From Bacillota bacterium (GTDB taxonomy: Bacteria; Bacillota; Syntrophomonadia; Syntrophomonadales; Syntrophomonadaceae), in the NCBI GenBank assembly GCA_017861475.1, contig JAGFXV010000002.1:1-20826 (forward strand): 20,826 nt of DNA, written 5' to 3'. This document shows, one piece after another, positions 13,922 to 20,826 of the stretch. The stretch's first letter is position 1. The number at the start of each line of letters is the position of its first letter. Made by a program: the position numbers and the translations under genes. The notes beneath the pieces are model-generated. The model had not been told where the DNA came from, did no database searches, and saw only the letters and a list, made by a program, of their open reading frames with translations.

Positions 13922-13957
13922 GGTTTCGGTTACGAAGCCTATCTGTTTGGGCTTTTT
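13905..13957 (+). terminator. Riboswitch-controlled terminator before purE
   Basis: AAAAGCCCA (13905-13913) pairs with TGGGCTTTTT (13948-13957), and the inner stem includes ACAG/CTGT and TTCG/CGAA around a GTTA loop. The 5' strand of this stem is the conserved AAAAGCCC of the aptamer, so aptamer folding and termination exclude each other. Ligand binding should therefore switch the operon on. The stem lies 44 bases before the purE start. Confidence 0.9.
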
Positions 13958-14001
13958 AAGTACTAATTAACCTTGCCGGACATAAAGGAGGATGAAAAAC
14001 A

Positions 14002-14526
14002 ATGCCCCAAGTCGGGATTATAATGGGAAGCGATTCGGATCTGGCCATCATGAAGGAAGCCTGCGATATTCTGGATCAGTTCTCGGTCACCTATGACGTG
14101 ACGGTTTGTTCCGCCCACCGTCTGCCCCATGAAACGGCTGCCTATGCTTCTACAGCAGAGAGCCGGGGAGTGGATGTCATCATTGCCGGAGCCGGAGGTG
14201 CAGCCCACCTGCCTGGTGTTATTGCCGCCTATACAATTTTACCGGTAATCGGCGTTCCTATCAAAACCAGCACCCTCTCCGGGGTGGATTCCCTCTATTC
14301 AATTGTACAGATGCCCAAAGGCATACCGGTGGCGACCGTGGCCATTAACGGCAGTGCCAATGCTGCGTTGCTGGCACTGGAAATGATCGCCCTTAAAGAT
14401 GGTGAAATAAAGAATAAACTCATAGATTATCGCCGCAAGATGAGTAATGAAGTCCTGCAGAAGAACCAGCGTTTGCAGGAGACGGGTGTCAAGGAATACT
14501 TGCAGCAAAAGGAGGGTACTAAATGA
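14002..14526 (+). CDS. purE: N5-carboxyaminoimidazole ribonucleotide mutase PurE
   Basis: PurE rearranges N5-CAIR to 4-carboxy-AIR in de novo purine synthesis. The 174 residues show the family motifs GSDSD (9-13), SAHR (37-40, catalytic histidine), GAGGAAHLPGV, and the class-I signature SLYSIVQMPKGIPVATVAI. AAAGGAGG ends 10 bases before the ATG. It is the first gene of the operon after the riboswitch and overlaps purB by four bases (ATGA). Class I PurE normally needs PurK to make N5-CAIR, but no purK lies in this window. It may be encoded elsewhere, or N5-CAIR may form without PurK at high CO2. Confidence 0.97.
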   Translation: MPQVGIIMGSDSDLAIMKEACDILDQFSVTYDVTVCSAHRLPHETAAYASTAESRGVDVIIAGAGGAAHLPGVIAAYTILPVIGVPIKTSTLSGVDSLYSIVQMPKGIPVATVAINGSANAALLALEMIALKDGEIKNKLIDYRRKMSNEVLQKNQRLQETGVKEYLQQKEGTK

Positions 14527-15815
14527 TTACACGGTATACGCTGCCGGACATGGGAGCGGTTTGGTCGGAAGGAAGCAAACTCAACAACTGGCTGAAAATT
14601 GAAATAGCCGCCTGTGAGGCCTGGGCCCAATTGGGCAGGATCCCGGCCGGGTCAGTGGAAACGATCAAGTCCAGAGCCGACTTTGATGTTGCCCGGATCG
14701 CGGAAATTGAGGCGGAAGTACGCCACGACGTGATCGCCTTCCTGACCAATGTAGGGGAATATGTGGGCGATGATTCCAAATACATTCATCTCGGCCTGAC
14801 CTCGTCCGATATTTTGGATACCGGAATAGCCATGCAGATGCGTGATTCAGCCGACATCATCCTGGCCAAACTGGAGAAACTCCAGGATGTTATCAAAGCC
14901 AAAGCTTTGCAATACAAATATACCCTGTGCATCGGACGTACCCATGGAGTCCATGGCGAACCTACCACGTTCGGCCTAAAAATGGCCTTATGGTATACGG
15001 AAATGGACAGAAATATTGAACGTTTAAAACAAGCCCGTGAAGTAATTGCTTACGGAGCCATTTCCGGTGCGGTGGGCAACTTCGCTCATCTTGATCCGCG
15101 GGTCGAGGAGTACGTATGTGAACAGCTCGGACTGAAACCGTGCCAGGTATCAACCCAGGTCATTCAGCGGGATCGTCATGCTGATTTTATGACCAATCTG
15201 GCGGTCGTAGCCAGCTCTCTTGAGAAAATGGCCACCGAGATCCGCAATTTGCAGCGTACCGATATTCTGGAAGCGGAGGAACCGTTCAAAGCCGGGCAAA
15301 AAGGATCTTCGGCCATGCCCCATAAACGCAATCCCATGATGAGTGAACGAGTGGCCGGTTTGTCACGGGTGATCCGCGGCAATGCCACAGCCGCTCTGGA
15401 AAATGTCGCGCTCTGGCATGAACGCGATCTTACCCATTCCTCTGTGGAGCGGGTGATTATCCCCGACAGCTGTATCCTGCTCGACTATATGCTGGAGAAG
15501 TTTACGGCCATTGTGGAAGGCCTGGTGGTATATGAAGACAACATGGCGCGCAATATAGAAACGACCCTCGGGTTGGTATTCTCCCAGCAAGTGTTGCTGG
15601 CGCTGGTGGGCAAGGGGCTTTCCCGGGAAAAATCCTACAGTCTGGTGCAAGGTAATGCCATGCGCAGCTGGCAGGAGAAAACGCCATTTAAACAGTTGCT
15701 CCTGGCAGATGAAGCCATTATGGATCTGATTACACCGGAAGAACTGGACAAAATATTTGATTACGGTATTTATACCGCCAATGTTGATTATATTTTCAAG
15801 CGCAGCGGATTGTAG
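14523..15815 (+). CDS. purB: Adenylosuccinate lyase PurB
   Basis: PurB removes fumarate twice in purine synthesis: from SAICAR to give AICAR, and from adenylosuccinate to give AMP. The 430 residues match the usual length. The family signature GSSAMPHKRNP (261-271) carries the catalytic serine of the flexible loop, and GRTHGVHGEPTTFG contains the conserved histidine H141. HLGLTSSDILDTG (89-101) is another hallmark. The ATG overlaps the purE stop by ATGA, with AAGGAGG inside the end of purE. A 56-base gap with no hairpin separates it from purC. Confidence 0.97.
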   Translation: MITRYTLPDMGAVWSEGSKLNNWLKIEIAACEAWAQLGRIPAGSVETIKSRADFDVARIAEIEAEVRHDVIAFLTNVGEYVGDDSKYIHLGLTSSDILDTGIAMQMRDSADIILAKLEKLQDVIKAKALQYKYTLCIGRTHGVHGEPTTFGLKMALWYTEMDRNIERLKQAREVIAYGAISGAVGNFAHLDPRVEEYVCEQLGLKPCQVSTQVIQRDRHADFMTNLAVVASSLEKMATEIRNLQRTDILEAEEPFKAGQKGSSAMPHKRNPMMSERVAGLSRVIRGNATAALENVALWHERDLTHSSVERVIIPDSCILLDYMLEKFTAIVEGLVVYEDNMARNIETTLGLVFSQQVLLALVGKGLSREKSYSLVQGNAMRSWQEKTPFKQLLLADEAIMDLITPEELDKIFDYGIYTANVDYIFKRSGL

Positions 15816-15871
15816 GCAAACCGTAAAACTGCTTCAAAGTATTATAGATTTAATTTTAGGAGGATGATGAC

Positions 15872-16585
15872 ATGCAGGTTGGAGAATTTCTTTATGAAGG
15901 CAAAGCCAAGCAAATCTATGCAACTGATAATGAAAAAGTTGTTTTAATCAAATACAAAGATGATGCTACTGCTTTTGACGGTACCAAAAAAGGAACGATA
16001 GTAAACAAGGGGATCGTCAACAACCGGGTTTCCAACCTGCTGTTCAAATTATTGGAGAAAAACGGGATTGAAACCCATCTGCTGGAACAGATTGATGATC
16101 GTCAAACCCTGGTGAAAAAGGTAAAGATTGTTCCGGTGGAAGTCGTAGTCAGAAATGTCATCGCCGGTAGTCTCAGTAAACGCATCGGTGTTGAGGAAGG
16201 CGTGGAACTGGCGGACACAATTATTGAACTGTACTATAAGGACGATGAACTGCACGACCCGATGATCAACGAATACCATGCCCGGGTGATGGGCTGGGCT
16301 ACTGCGGAGCAGCTCAAGGAAATTGACCGTCAGGCCCATATAATTAATAAAGTGTTAAAAGAATTCTTTGACAGCATTAACATTATCCTGGTGGATTTCA
16401 AACTGGAATTCGGACTTTATGAAGGGCGGATCATCCTGGGAGATGAAATATCTCCTGACACCTGCCGCCTCTGGGACAAAATCAGCCTGGAAAAACTGGA
16501 CAAAGACCGTTTCCGTCGCGATATGGGCAAAGAAGCGGAAGCGTATCAGGAAGTGGTCCGCCGCATCGAAGCGGTGCTAGCCTAA
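15872..16585 (+). CDS. purC: SAICAR synthase PurC
   Basis: PurC joins aspartate to carboxy-AIR with ATP to form SAICAR. The 237 residues are the standard bacterial length. The N-terminus EFLYEGKAKQIYATDNE is the nucleotide-binding loop. The middle VVVRNVIAGSLSKRIGVEEG and the C-terminal LVDFKLEFGLYEGRIILGDE and ISPDTCRLWD stretches are signature sequences. AGGAGG lies eight bases before the ATG. It sits between purB and purF; purSQL, which lie here in Bacillus subtilis, are absent. Confidence 0.97.
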   Translation: MQVGEFLYEGKAKQIYATDNEKVVLIKYKDDATAFDGTKKGTIVNKGIVNNRVSNLLFKLLEKNGIETHLLEQIDDRQTLVKKVKIVPVEVVVRNVIAGSLSKRIGVEEGVELADTIIELYYKDDELHDPMINEYHARVMGWATAEQLKEIDRQAHIINKVLKEFFDSINIILVDFKLEFGLYEGRIILGDEISPDTCRLWDKISLEKLDKDRFRRDMGKEAEAYQEVVRRIEAVLA

Positions 16586-16659
16586 GAAGCAACCTGATCG
16601 TTAGTATAAATCAGGACGGCAACGGAGCTAGTCCGAAAAATTTGGACGGAGGCTATCGT

Positions 16660-18075
16660 ATGTTATATGAACTTGAAGATTGGGCAAATGAGGGCAAATG
16701 GCGGGACGAATGCGGCGTATTCGGGATTTTTATGAACAATCCCGCCGATGATACCGATGCTGCCCGCACGACTTTCTACGGATTATATGCCCTGCAGCAC
16801 CGTGGGCAGGAAAGCGCCGGCATTGCTGTTGCCAACGGCCACAATATTCAACTGCACAAAGGCATGGGATTGGTTTCCGATGTTGTTAAAGCCCGTCATA
16901 TTGATGCGCTGAAGGGCAACATCGCGGTTGGCCATGTCCGTTATTCGACCACCGGCGGAAGTGCGTTGGTCAATGCGCAGCCCCTGGTGTTTCATTATTT
17001 AAACGGCATGGTGGCCCTGGCCCACAACGGCAACCTGACCAACACGGTGGAACTGCGCAAAAGACTGGCCACGTACGGTTCTGTTTTCCAAACCACCACC
17101 GACACGGAAGTGATCGCCAACCTACTGGCACGTTATTCCCAGGACAAGTTGGAAGATGCCCTGGCCAAATGCATGATCGATGTTAAAGGAGCCTTTGCTC
17201 TGGTAATCATGACCGAGGACAGTCTGGTAGGAGTGCGCGACCCCATGGGAATAAGACCGTTGTGTTTGGGAACCCTTAACGGGGATTATGTACTGGCTTC
17301 GGAATCTGCTGCCCTGGATACAGTGGGAGCTGATTTTATCAGAGACATAAATGCCGGTGAAATAGTGGTTATTGACAAGGACGGACTTCGCTCAACGCAA
17401 TTGGGAAATGCCCATCGCGAAGCCCATTGTATCTTTGAATATATTTATTTTGCCCGTCCGGACAGCGTCCTGGATGGGATCAATGTCAACCGGGCCCGCC
17501 GGGAACTGGGCAAACAGCTGGCGCGTGAAGTCAACATTGATGCTGACATCGTTATTGCCGTACCTGATTCGGGTACTTCTTCCGCGCTAGGCTTTTCGGA
17601 ACAGTCAGGACTGGCTTTTGAAGAGGGTTTGATGAAGAACCGCTATGTCGGACGCACTTTCATTCAGCCTACGCAGCAGATGCGGGAACTGGGCGTGCGC
17701 TTAAAGCTAAATGCTGTTCCTGATGTCGTGGCCGGCAAAAGGGTGATCATGATCGATGATTCCATTGTGCGGGGTACGACCAGCAAAAAGATCGTGCAAA
17801 TGCTGCGTGCTGCCGGGGCGGCCGAAGTCCACATGGTGGTTGCCTCACCGCCCACCAGATTCCCTTGTTATTATGGCATCGATACCTCGCGCAGGGAAGA
17901 ACTGATCGCCAATACCATGGACATTGAGCAGATCCGCGAATTTATCGGGGCGGACAGCCTGCATTACATCAGCATGGAAGGCATGTACAAGGCCTTAAAG
18001 AATGACAAGGATATTTACTGTGCAGCCTGTTTCAGCGGGGATTATCCGGCCGGAACGGAATCGATCGAGGTATAA
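16660..18075 (+). CDS. purF: Amidophosphoribosyltransferase PurF
   Basis: PurF makes phosphoribosylamine from PRPP and glutamine, the committed step of purine synthesis. The nucleophilic cysteine is in DECGVFGIF, so from the ATG at 16660 there is a 17-residue propeptide (MLYELEDWANEGKWRDE) to be cleaved before Cys18. This is longer than the 11-residue propeptide of B. subtilis. The PRPP-binding loop is VIMIDDSIVRGTTS. Four cysteines at HCIFEYIYFARPDS, RFPCYYGID and YCAACFSGD match the [4Fe-4S] ligands of the oxygen-sensitive Bacillus-type enzyme. GGACGGAGG ends seven bases before the chosen ATG; a TTG at 16642 overlaps that site and is unlikely. The 74-base gap after purC can form small hairpins (16593-16615 and 16631-16647), the latter next to the ribosome binding site. 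Confidence 0.97.
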   Translation: MLYELEDWANEGKWRDECGVFGIFMNNPADDTDAARTTFYGLYALQHRGQESAGIAVANGHNIQLHKGMGLVSDVVKARHIDALKGNIAVGHVRYSTTGGSALVNAQPLVFHYLNGMVALAHNGNLTNTVELRKRLATYGSVFQTTTDTEVIANLLARYSQDKLEDALAKCMIDVKGAFALVIMTEDSLVGVRDPMGIRPLCLGTLNGDYVLASESAALDTVGADFIRDINAGEIVVIDKDGLRSTQLGNAHREAHCIFEYIYFARPDSVLDGINVNRARRELGKQLAREVNIDADIVIAVPDSGTSSALGFSEQSGLAFEEGLMKNRYVGRTFIQPTQQMRELGVRLKLNAVPDVVAGKRVIMIDDSIVRGTTSKKIVQMLRAAGAAEVHMVVASPPTRFPCYYGIDTSRREELIANTMDIEQIREFIGADSLHYISMEGMYKALKNDKDIYCAACFSGDYPAGTESIEV

Positions 18076-18099
18076 CGAAAAACATTTTTGGAGGGAAAT

Positions 18100-19137
18100 A
18101 TGGATAAAGAAGGTTTGAGCTACAAAAAAGCCGGGGTGGATATAGACGCCGCCAATAATTCGGTGGAGCTGATCAAAAAATGGGTGGGCAGGACCCGCCG
18201 GCCGGAAGTGCTGGCCGATATCGGTTCCTTTGGCGGCTTTTTTGCTTTGAACAATAAGAAATACCAGGAACCCGTGCTGGTGTCAGGAACAGATGGCGTG
18301 GGGACAAAACTGAGGATTGCTCAGATGATGGATATCCACCATACAGTAGGTATCGATCTGGTGGCCATGTGCGTGAACGACATCCTGGTGCACGGAGCTG
18401 AACCGCTCTTTTTCCTTGATTATATCGCCATTGGCAAACTGCAGCCCCGCCTGGTGGAAGCGTTGGTACAGGGAGTGAGTGAAGGCTGCGTGCAGGCCGG
18501 CTGTGCCCTGATCGGGGGAGAAACCGCTGAAATGCCGGGATTTTATAAAGAAGACGAATATGATCTGGCCGGTTTTACAGTGGGCGCGGTGGATAGATCC
18601 AAACTGATCAACGGTGATACCATGAAAGACGGCGATGTTCTGATCGGCCTGCCTTCTTCCGGCATTCATTCCAACGGCTATTCGCTGGTGCGCAAGGTAT
18701 TGCTGGAAAGCGCCGGATTAAAGTTGGATGATCATATTGCCGAACTGGGCAAGACCCTGGGCGAGGAACTGATCACCCCTACCCGCATTTATGTGCCATC
18801 GGTTTTGGCTTTGCTGGAACAGGTGGAAGTCAAAGGTATGGCTCATATCACCGGCGGAGGAATTGCGGAAAACCTGCAGAGAAGTATACCTGCCGGTCTG
18901 GGGGCGGAAATCAAGGCTGACGCCATTGATACGCCGCCGATTTTCAAGCTGATCGCCAGACTTGGCGGAGTTGAACAAGCGGAGATGTTCAGAACATTTA
19001 ATATGGGCATTGGCTTTATTATTGCGGTTGATCCACAACAGTATGATAACACGTTAAAGTGCTTGCGTGCGAAAGGGGAACAGCCTATAATGATTGGTGA
19101 AGTAACCGCCAGACAAACAAAGGTCGTGATTGCATAG
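18100..19137 (+). CDS. purM: Phosphoribosylformylglycinamidine cyclo-ligase PurM (AIR synthetase)
   Basis: PurM closes the imidazole ring of AIR from FGAM using ATP. From the ATG at 18100 it has 345 residues, the usual size. Motifs include [13 protein letters not shown] at the N-terminus, [29 protein letters not shown] and [25 protein letters not shown] lies about five bases before this ATG; the TTG at 18088 lies before the site and is rejected as a start. The stop codon TAG shares its last base with a GTG that may start purN. Confidence 0.97.
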   Translation: MDKEGLSYKKAGVDIDAANNSVELIKKWVGRTRRPEVLADIGSFGGFFALNNKKYQEPVLVSGTDGVGTKLRIAQMMDIHHTVGIDLVAMCVNDILVHGAEPLFFLDYIAIGKLQPRLVEALVQGVSEGCVQAGCALIGGETAEMPGFYKEDEYDLAGFTVGAVDRSKLINGDTMKDGDVLIGLPSSGIHSNGYSLVRKVLLESAGLKLDDHIAELGKTLGEELITPTRIYVPSVLALLEQVEVKGMAHITGGGIAENLQRSIPAGLGAEIKADAIDTPPIFKLIARLGGVEQAEMFRTFNMGIGFIIAVDPQQYDNTLKCLRAKGEQPIMIGEVTARQTKVVIA

Positions 19138-19766
19138 TGGATAGACTAATGGAACCATGTTGTCTGCGGCTGGCCGTTCTGGCTTCAGGCCGGGGCAGCA
19201 ACTTCCTGGCGATTCTGGAAGCGATCCAACAAGGCAGACTGAATGCCCAAATCAAAGTTCTGATCAGTGACAAGTCGGACGCATTGGCCCTGCAAAAAGC
19301 TGAAGAGGCAGGCATCCCCCATATTTTTATTGATCCCCGTCTTTTTCCCGACCGTCAGAGCTATGAGAGCGAAATTGTAAAGGAATTGAAGTCCAGAGAT
19401 ATCGATCTGGTTGTTCTGGCCGGTTATATGCGGCTGGTGGGCAAGGTGCTTTTACAGTCCTACCCCCACCAAATCCTTAATATTCATCCTGCCCTGTTGC
19501 CATCCTTCACCGGATTGCATGCCCAGCGGCAGGCGGTCGATTACGGGGTTAAATTCAGCGGCTGCACGGTTCATTTCGTTGACGACGGCATGGACACCGG
19601 GCCGATTATTGATCAGGTTGTGGTACCGGTTTTGCCTGATGATACTGAAGATGATCTGGCCGAGCGTATCCTCGAGCAGGAGCATAAACTTTATGCGCGG
19701 GTTTTGCAGTGGATCGCTGAAGGCCGGGTGTATATAGAGGGAAGAAAAGTATATATAGCTAAATGA
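19137..19766 (+). CDS. purN: Phosphoribosylglycinamide formyltransferase PurN
   Basis: PurN transfers a formyl group from 10-formyl-tetrahydrofolate to GAR. The N-terminal LAVLASGRGSNF binds phosphate. LNIHPALLPSFTG gives N115 and H117, and VHFVDDGMDTGPII gives D153. The 38-residue spacing equals that of the E. coli catalytic set N106/H108/D144. There are two possible starts: GTG at 19137 (209 residues, overlapping the purM stop by one base) or ATG at 19149 (MEPCCLRLAVLASG). Neither has a strong ribosome binding site, which suggests translational coupling to purM; I list the longer form. Confidence 0.96.
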   Translation: MDRLMEPCCLRLAVLASGRGSNFLAILEAIQQGRLNAQIKVLISDKSDALALQKAEEAGIPHIFIDPRLFPDRQSYESEIVKELKSRDIDLVVLAGYMRLVGKVLLQSYPHQILNIHPALLPSFTGLHAQRQAVDYGVKFSGCTVHFVDDGMDTGPIIDQVVVPVLPDDTEDDLAERILEQEHKLYARVLQWIAEGRVYIEGRKVYIAK

Positions 19767-19801
19767 TGACAGCATTTATGCAAGGGTAAGGAGGAACAAA
19801 C

Positions 19802-20826
19802 GTGAAAAGAGCTTTGATCAGTGTATCCAACAAAGAAGGCGTGGTTGAATTTGCCACAGGCCTGGAGCAACTGGGCTATGAAATCATATCGACTGGCGGG
19901 ACGTACAAGACCCTGGCTGATGCCGGAGTCAAAGTCATGAAAGTAGCAGATATAACTGGTTTTCCGGAAATTCTTGATGGCCGGGTCAAGACGCTGCATC
20001 CCAAGATCCATGGCGGTATTTTAGCCCGCCGCATCCCAGACCATCTGCAGCAACTGGAAGCCAACCATATAGATACGATAGATATCGTAGCAGTCAACCT
20101 CTATCCGTTTCGGGAGACGGTCAGCAAACCGGGCGTAACCGTTGCCGAAGCGATTGAAAACATCGACATCGGCGGTCCCAGCATGGTGCGTTCAGCGGCG
20201 AAAAACCATGCAGACGTGATCATCGTGGTGAAACCCCAATTCTATGGCCCGGTACTGGAAGAACTGAAAAAAAGCGGCAACATCAGTCATGAAATGCGCC
20301 TGAAATTAGCCCTGGAAGCTTTTTCTCATACCGCCGCTTACGATGCCATGATCTCCGCCTATCTGGCCAAGCTGACCGGGGATACTTTCCTGGACAACAT
20401 GACCGTAGCAGGAGAAAAGGTTTACGAGCTCAGATATGGTGAGAATCCTCACCAGAAAGCCTGCTTCTATCGCACCATGACACCCGGAGCCAGTCTGGGG
20501 GACGCCAAGGTGCTAAATGGCAAGGAGCTTTCCTACAACAACATTATCGATGTGCAGGCAGCTTGGTCACTGGTCAAAGAATTTGAACAAAATGCCTGCG
20601 TAATCATTAAACATACCAACCCCTGCGGAACGGCAATTGCTGATACGCTGGAGGAAGCCTATGAAAAAGCTTTTGCAGCTGATCCCGTTTCTGCTTTCGG
20701 AGGGATCATTGCTTTCAACCACAAAGTTGATGCAGCTACGGCCCGTAAAGCTGGGGAACCTTTTATGGAATGCATTATTGCGCCCGGCTACGATGATGAT
20801 GCCCTGGCCATTTTCCAGGCCAAGAA
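19802..20826 (+). CDS. purH: Bifunctional AICAR formyltransferase / IMP cyclohydrolase PurH (3' end outside window)
   Basis: PurH performs the last two steps to IMP. About 341 codons are present out of a usual ~510, and the frame is open to the window edge. The N-terminal IMP cyclohydrolase part begins [20 protein letters not shown] (GTG start) and contains [28 protein letters not shown] and [16 protein letters not shown]. The formyltransferase part begins around [13 protein letters not shown] and includes the catalytic [11 protein letters not shown] and [22 protein letters not shown] lies several bases before the GTG. It follows purN by 35 bases in the same operon; purD would be expected next. 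Confidence 0.97.
   Translation, partial: MKRALISVSNKEGVVEFATGLEQLGYEIISTGGTYKTLADAGVKVMKVADITGFPEILDGRVKTLHPKIHGGILARRIPDHLQQLEANHIDTIDIVAVNLYPFRETVSKPGVTVAEAIENIDIGGPSMVRSAAKNHADVIIVVKPQFYGPVLEELKKSGNISHEMRLKLALEAFSHTAAYDAMISAYLAKLTGDTFLDNMTVAGEKVYELRYGENPHQKACFYRTMTPGASLGDAKVLNGKELSYNNIIDVQAAWSLVKEFEQNACVIIKHTNPCGTAIADTLEEAYEKAFAADPVSAFGGIIAFNHKVDAATARKAGEPFMECIIAPGYDDDALAIFQAK

Larger units (their letters stand above)
13254..14001. other. Divergent regulatory region between abfD and purE
   Basis: About 0.75 kb without a credible gene, but dense in signals. It contains the sigma-54-type promoter of abfD (13328-13343), three copies of the putative activator motif (13424-13490), a long hairpin (13540-13583), the sigma-A promoter of the purine operon (13760-13788), and the riboswitch with its terminator (13818-13957). 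The stretch 13590-13740 is AT-rich with nothing I can name. Confidence 0.85.

Overview
The window looks like chromosome of an anaerobic, endospore-forming member of the Bacillota (Clostridia or spore-forming Negativicutes type). The evidence is a complete GerA-family spore germinant receptor operon, a 4-hydroxybutyryl-CoA fermentation module under a sigma-54 activator, and a clustered purine operon led by a ykkC-family riboswitch. The genus cannot be fixed from the sequence alone.

Layout. (1) Positions 1-665, minus strand: 5' part of a LysR-family regulator cut by the window edge, followed by about 0.7 kb of AT-rich DNA with a possible 39-codon gene remnant and a hairpin. (2) Positions 1394-5516, plus strand: germinant receptor operon in the order A-C-B plus a small two-helix D-type subunit, closed by a clear terminator. 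(3) Positions 5699-8123, plus strand: a separate three-gene operon (DUF2975 membrane protein, small YozG-like XRE regulator, large DUF4153/DUF4173-type membrane protein) with its own consensus-like promoter and upstream repeats that may be the XRE operator. (4) Positions 8201-13490: an AcoR-like sigma-54 enhancer-binding protein (plus strand), convergent with a two-gene minus-strand operon for 4-hydroxybutyryl-CoA dehydratase and an acetyl-CoA:4-hydroxybutyrate/butyrate-type CoA-transferase. (5) Positions 13760-20826, plus strand: purE-purB-purC-purF-purM-purN-purH, with purH running off the window. A consensus sigma-A promoter, a ykkC subtype-2 (PRPP-type) riboswitch and an overlapping terminator precede it.

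How it works together. The 4-hydroxybutyrate module appears to be a self-contained regulatory unit. A 13-base motif (AACAATGTGTCAC) lies exactly over the -35 box of the activator's own promoter and recurs identically upstream of the dehydratase operon. There it is joined by a perfect 13-bp inverted repeat of a close variant, about 85-150 bp upstream of a good -24/-12 (sigma-54) promoter. This predicts autorepression of the activator gene and sigma-54-dependent activation of the catabolic operon. In the purine operon, the conserved 3' strand of the riboswitch aptamer is also the 5' strand of the terminator. Ligand (PRPP) binding should therefore prevent termination, which suits genes that consume PRPP. 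The purine cluster lacks purK and purSQL in their usual places.

All assignments come from reading translated sequence and motifs by eye; no database search was run.
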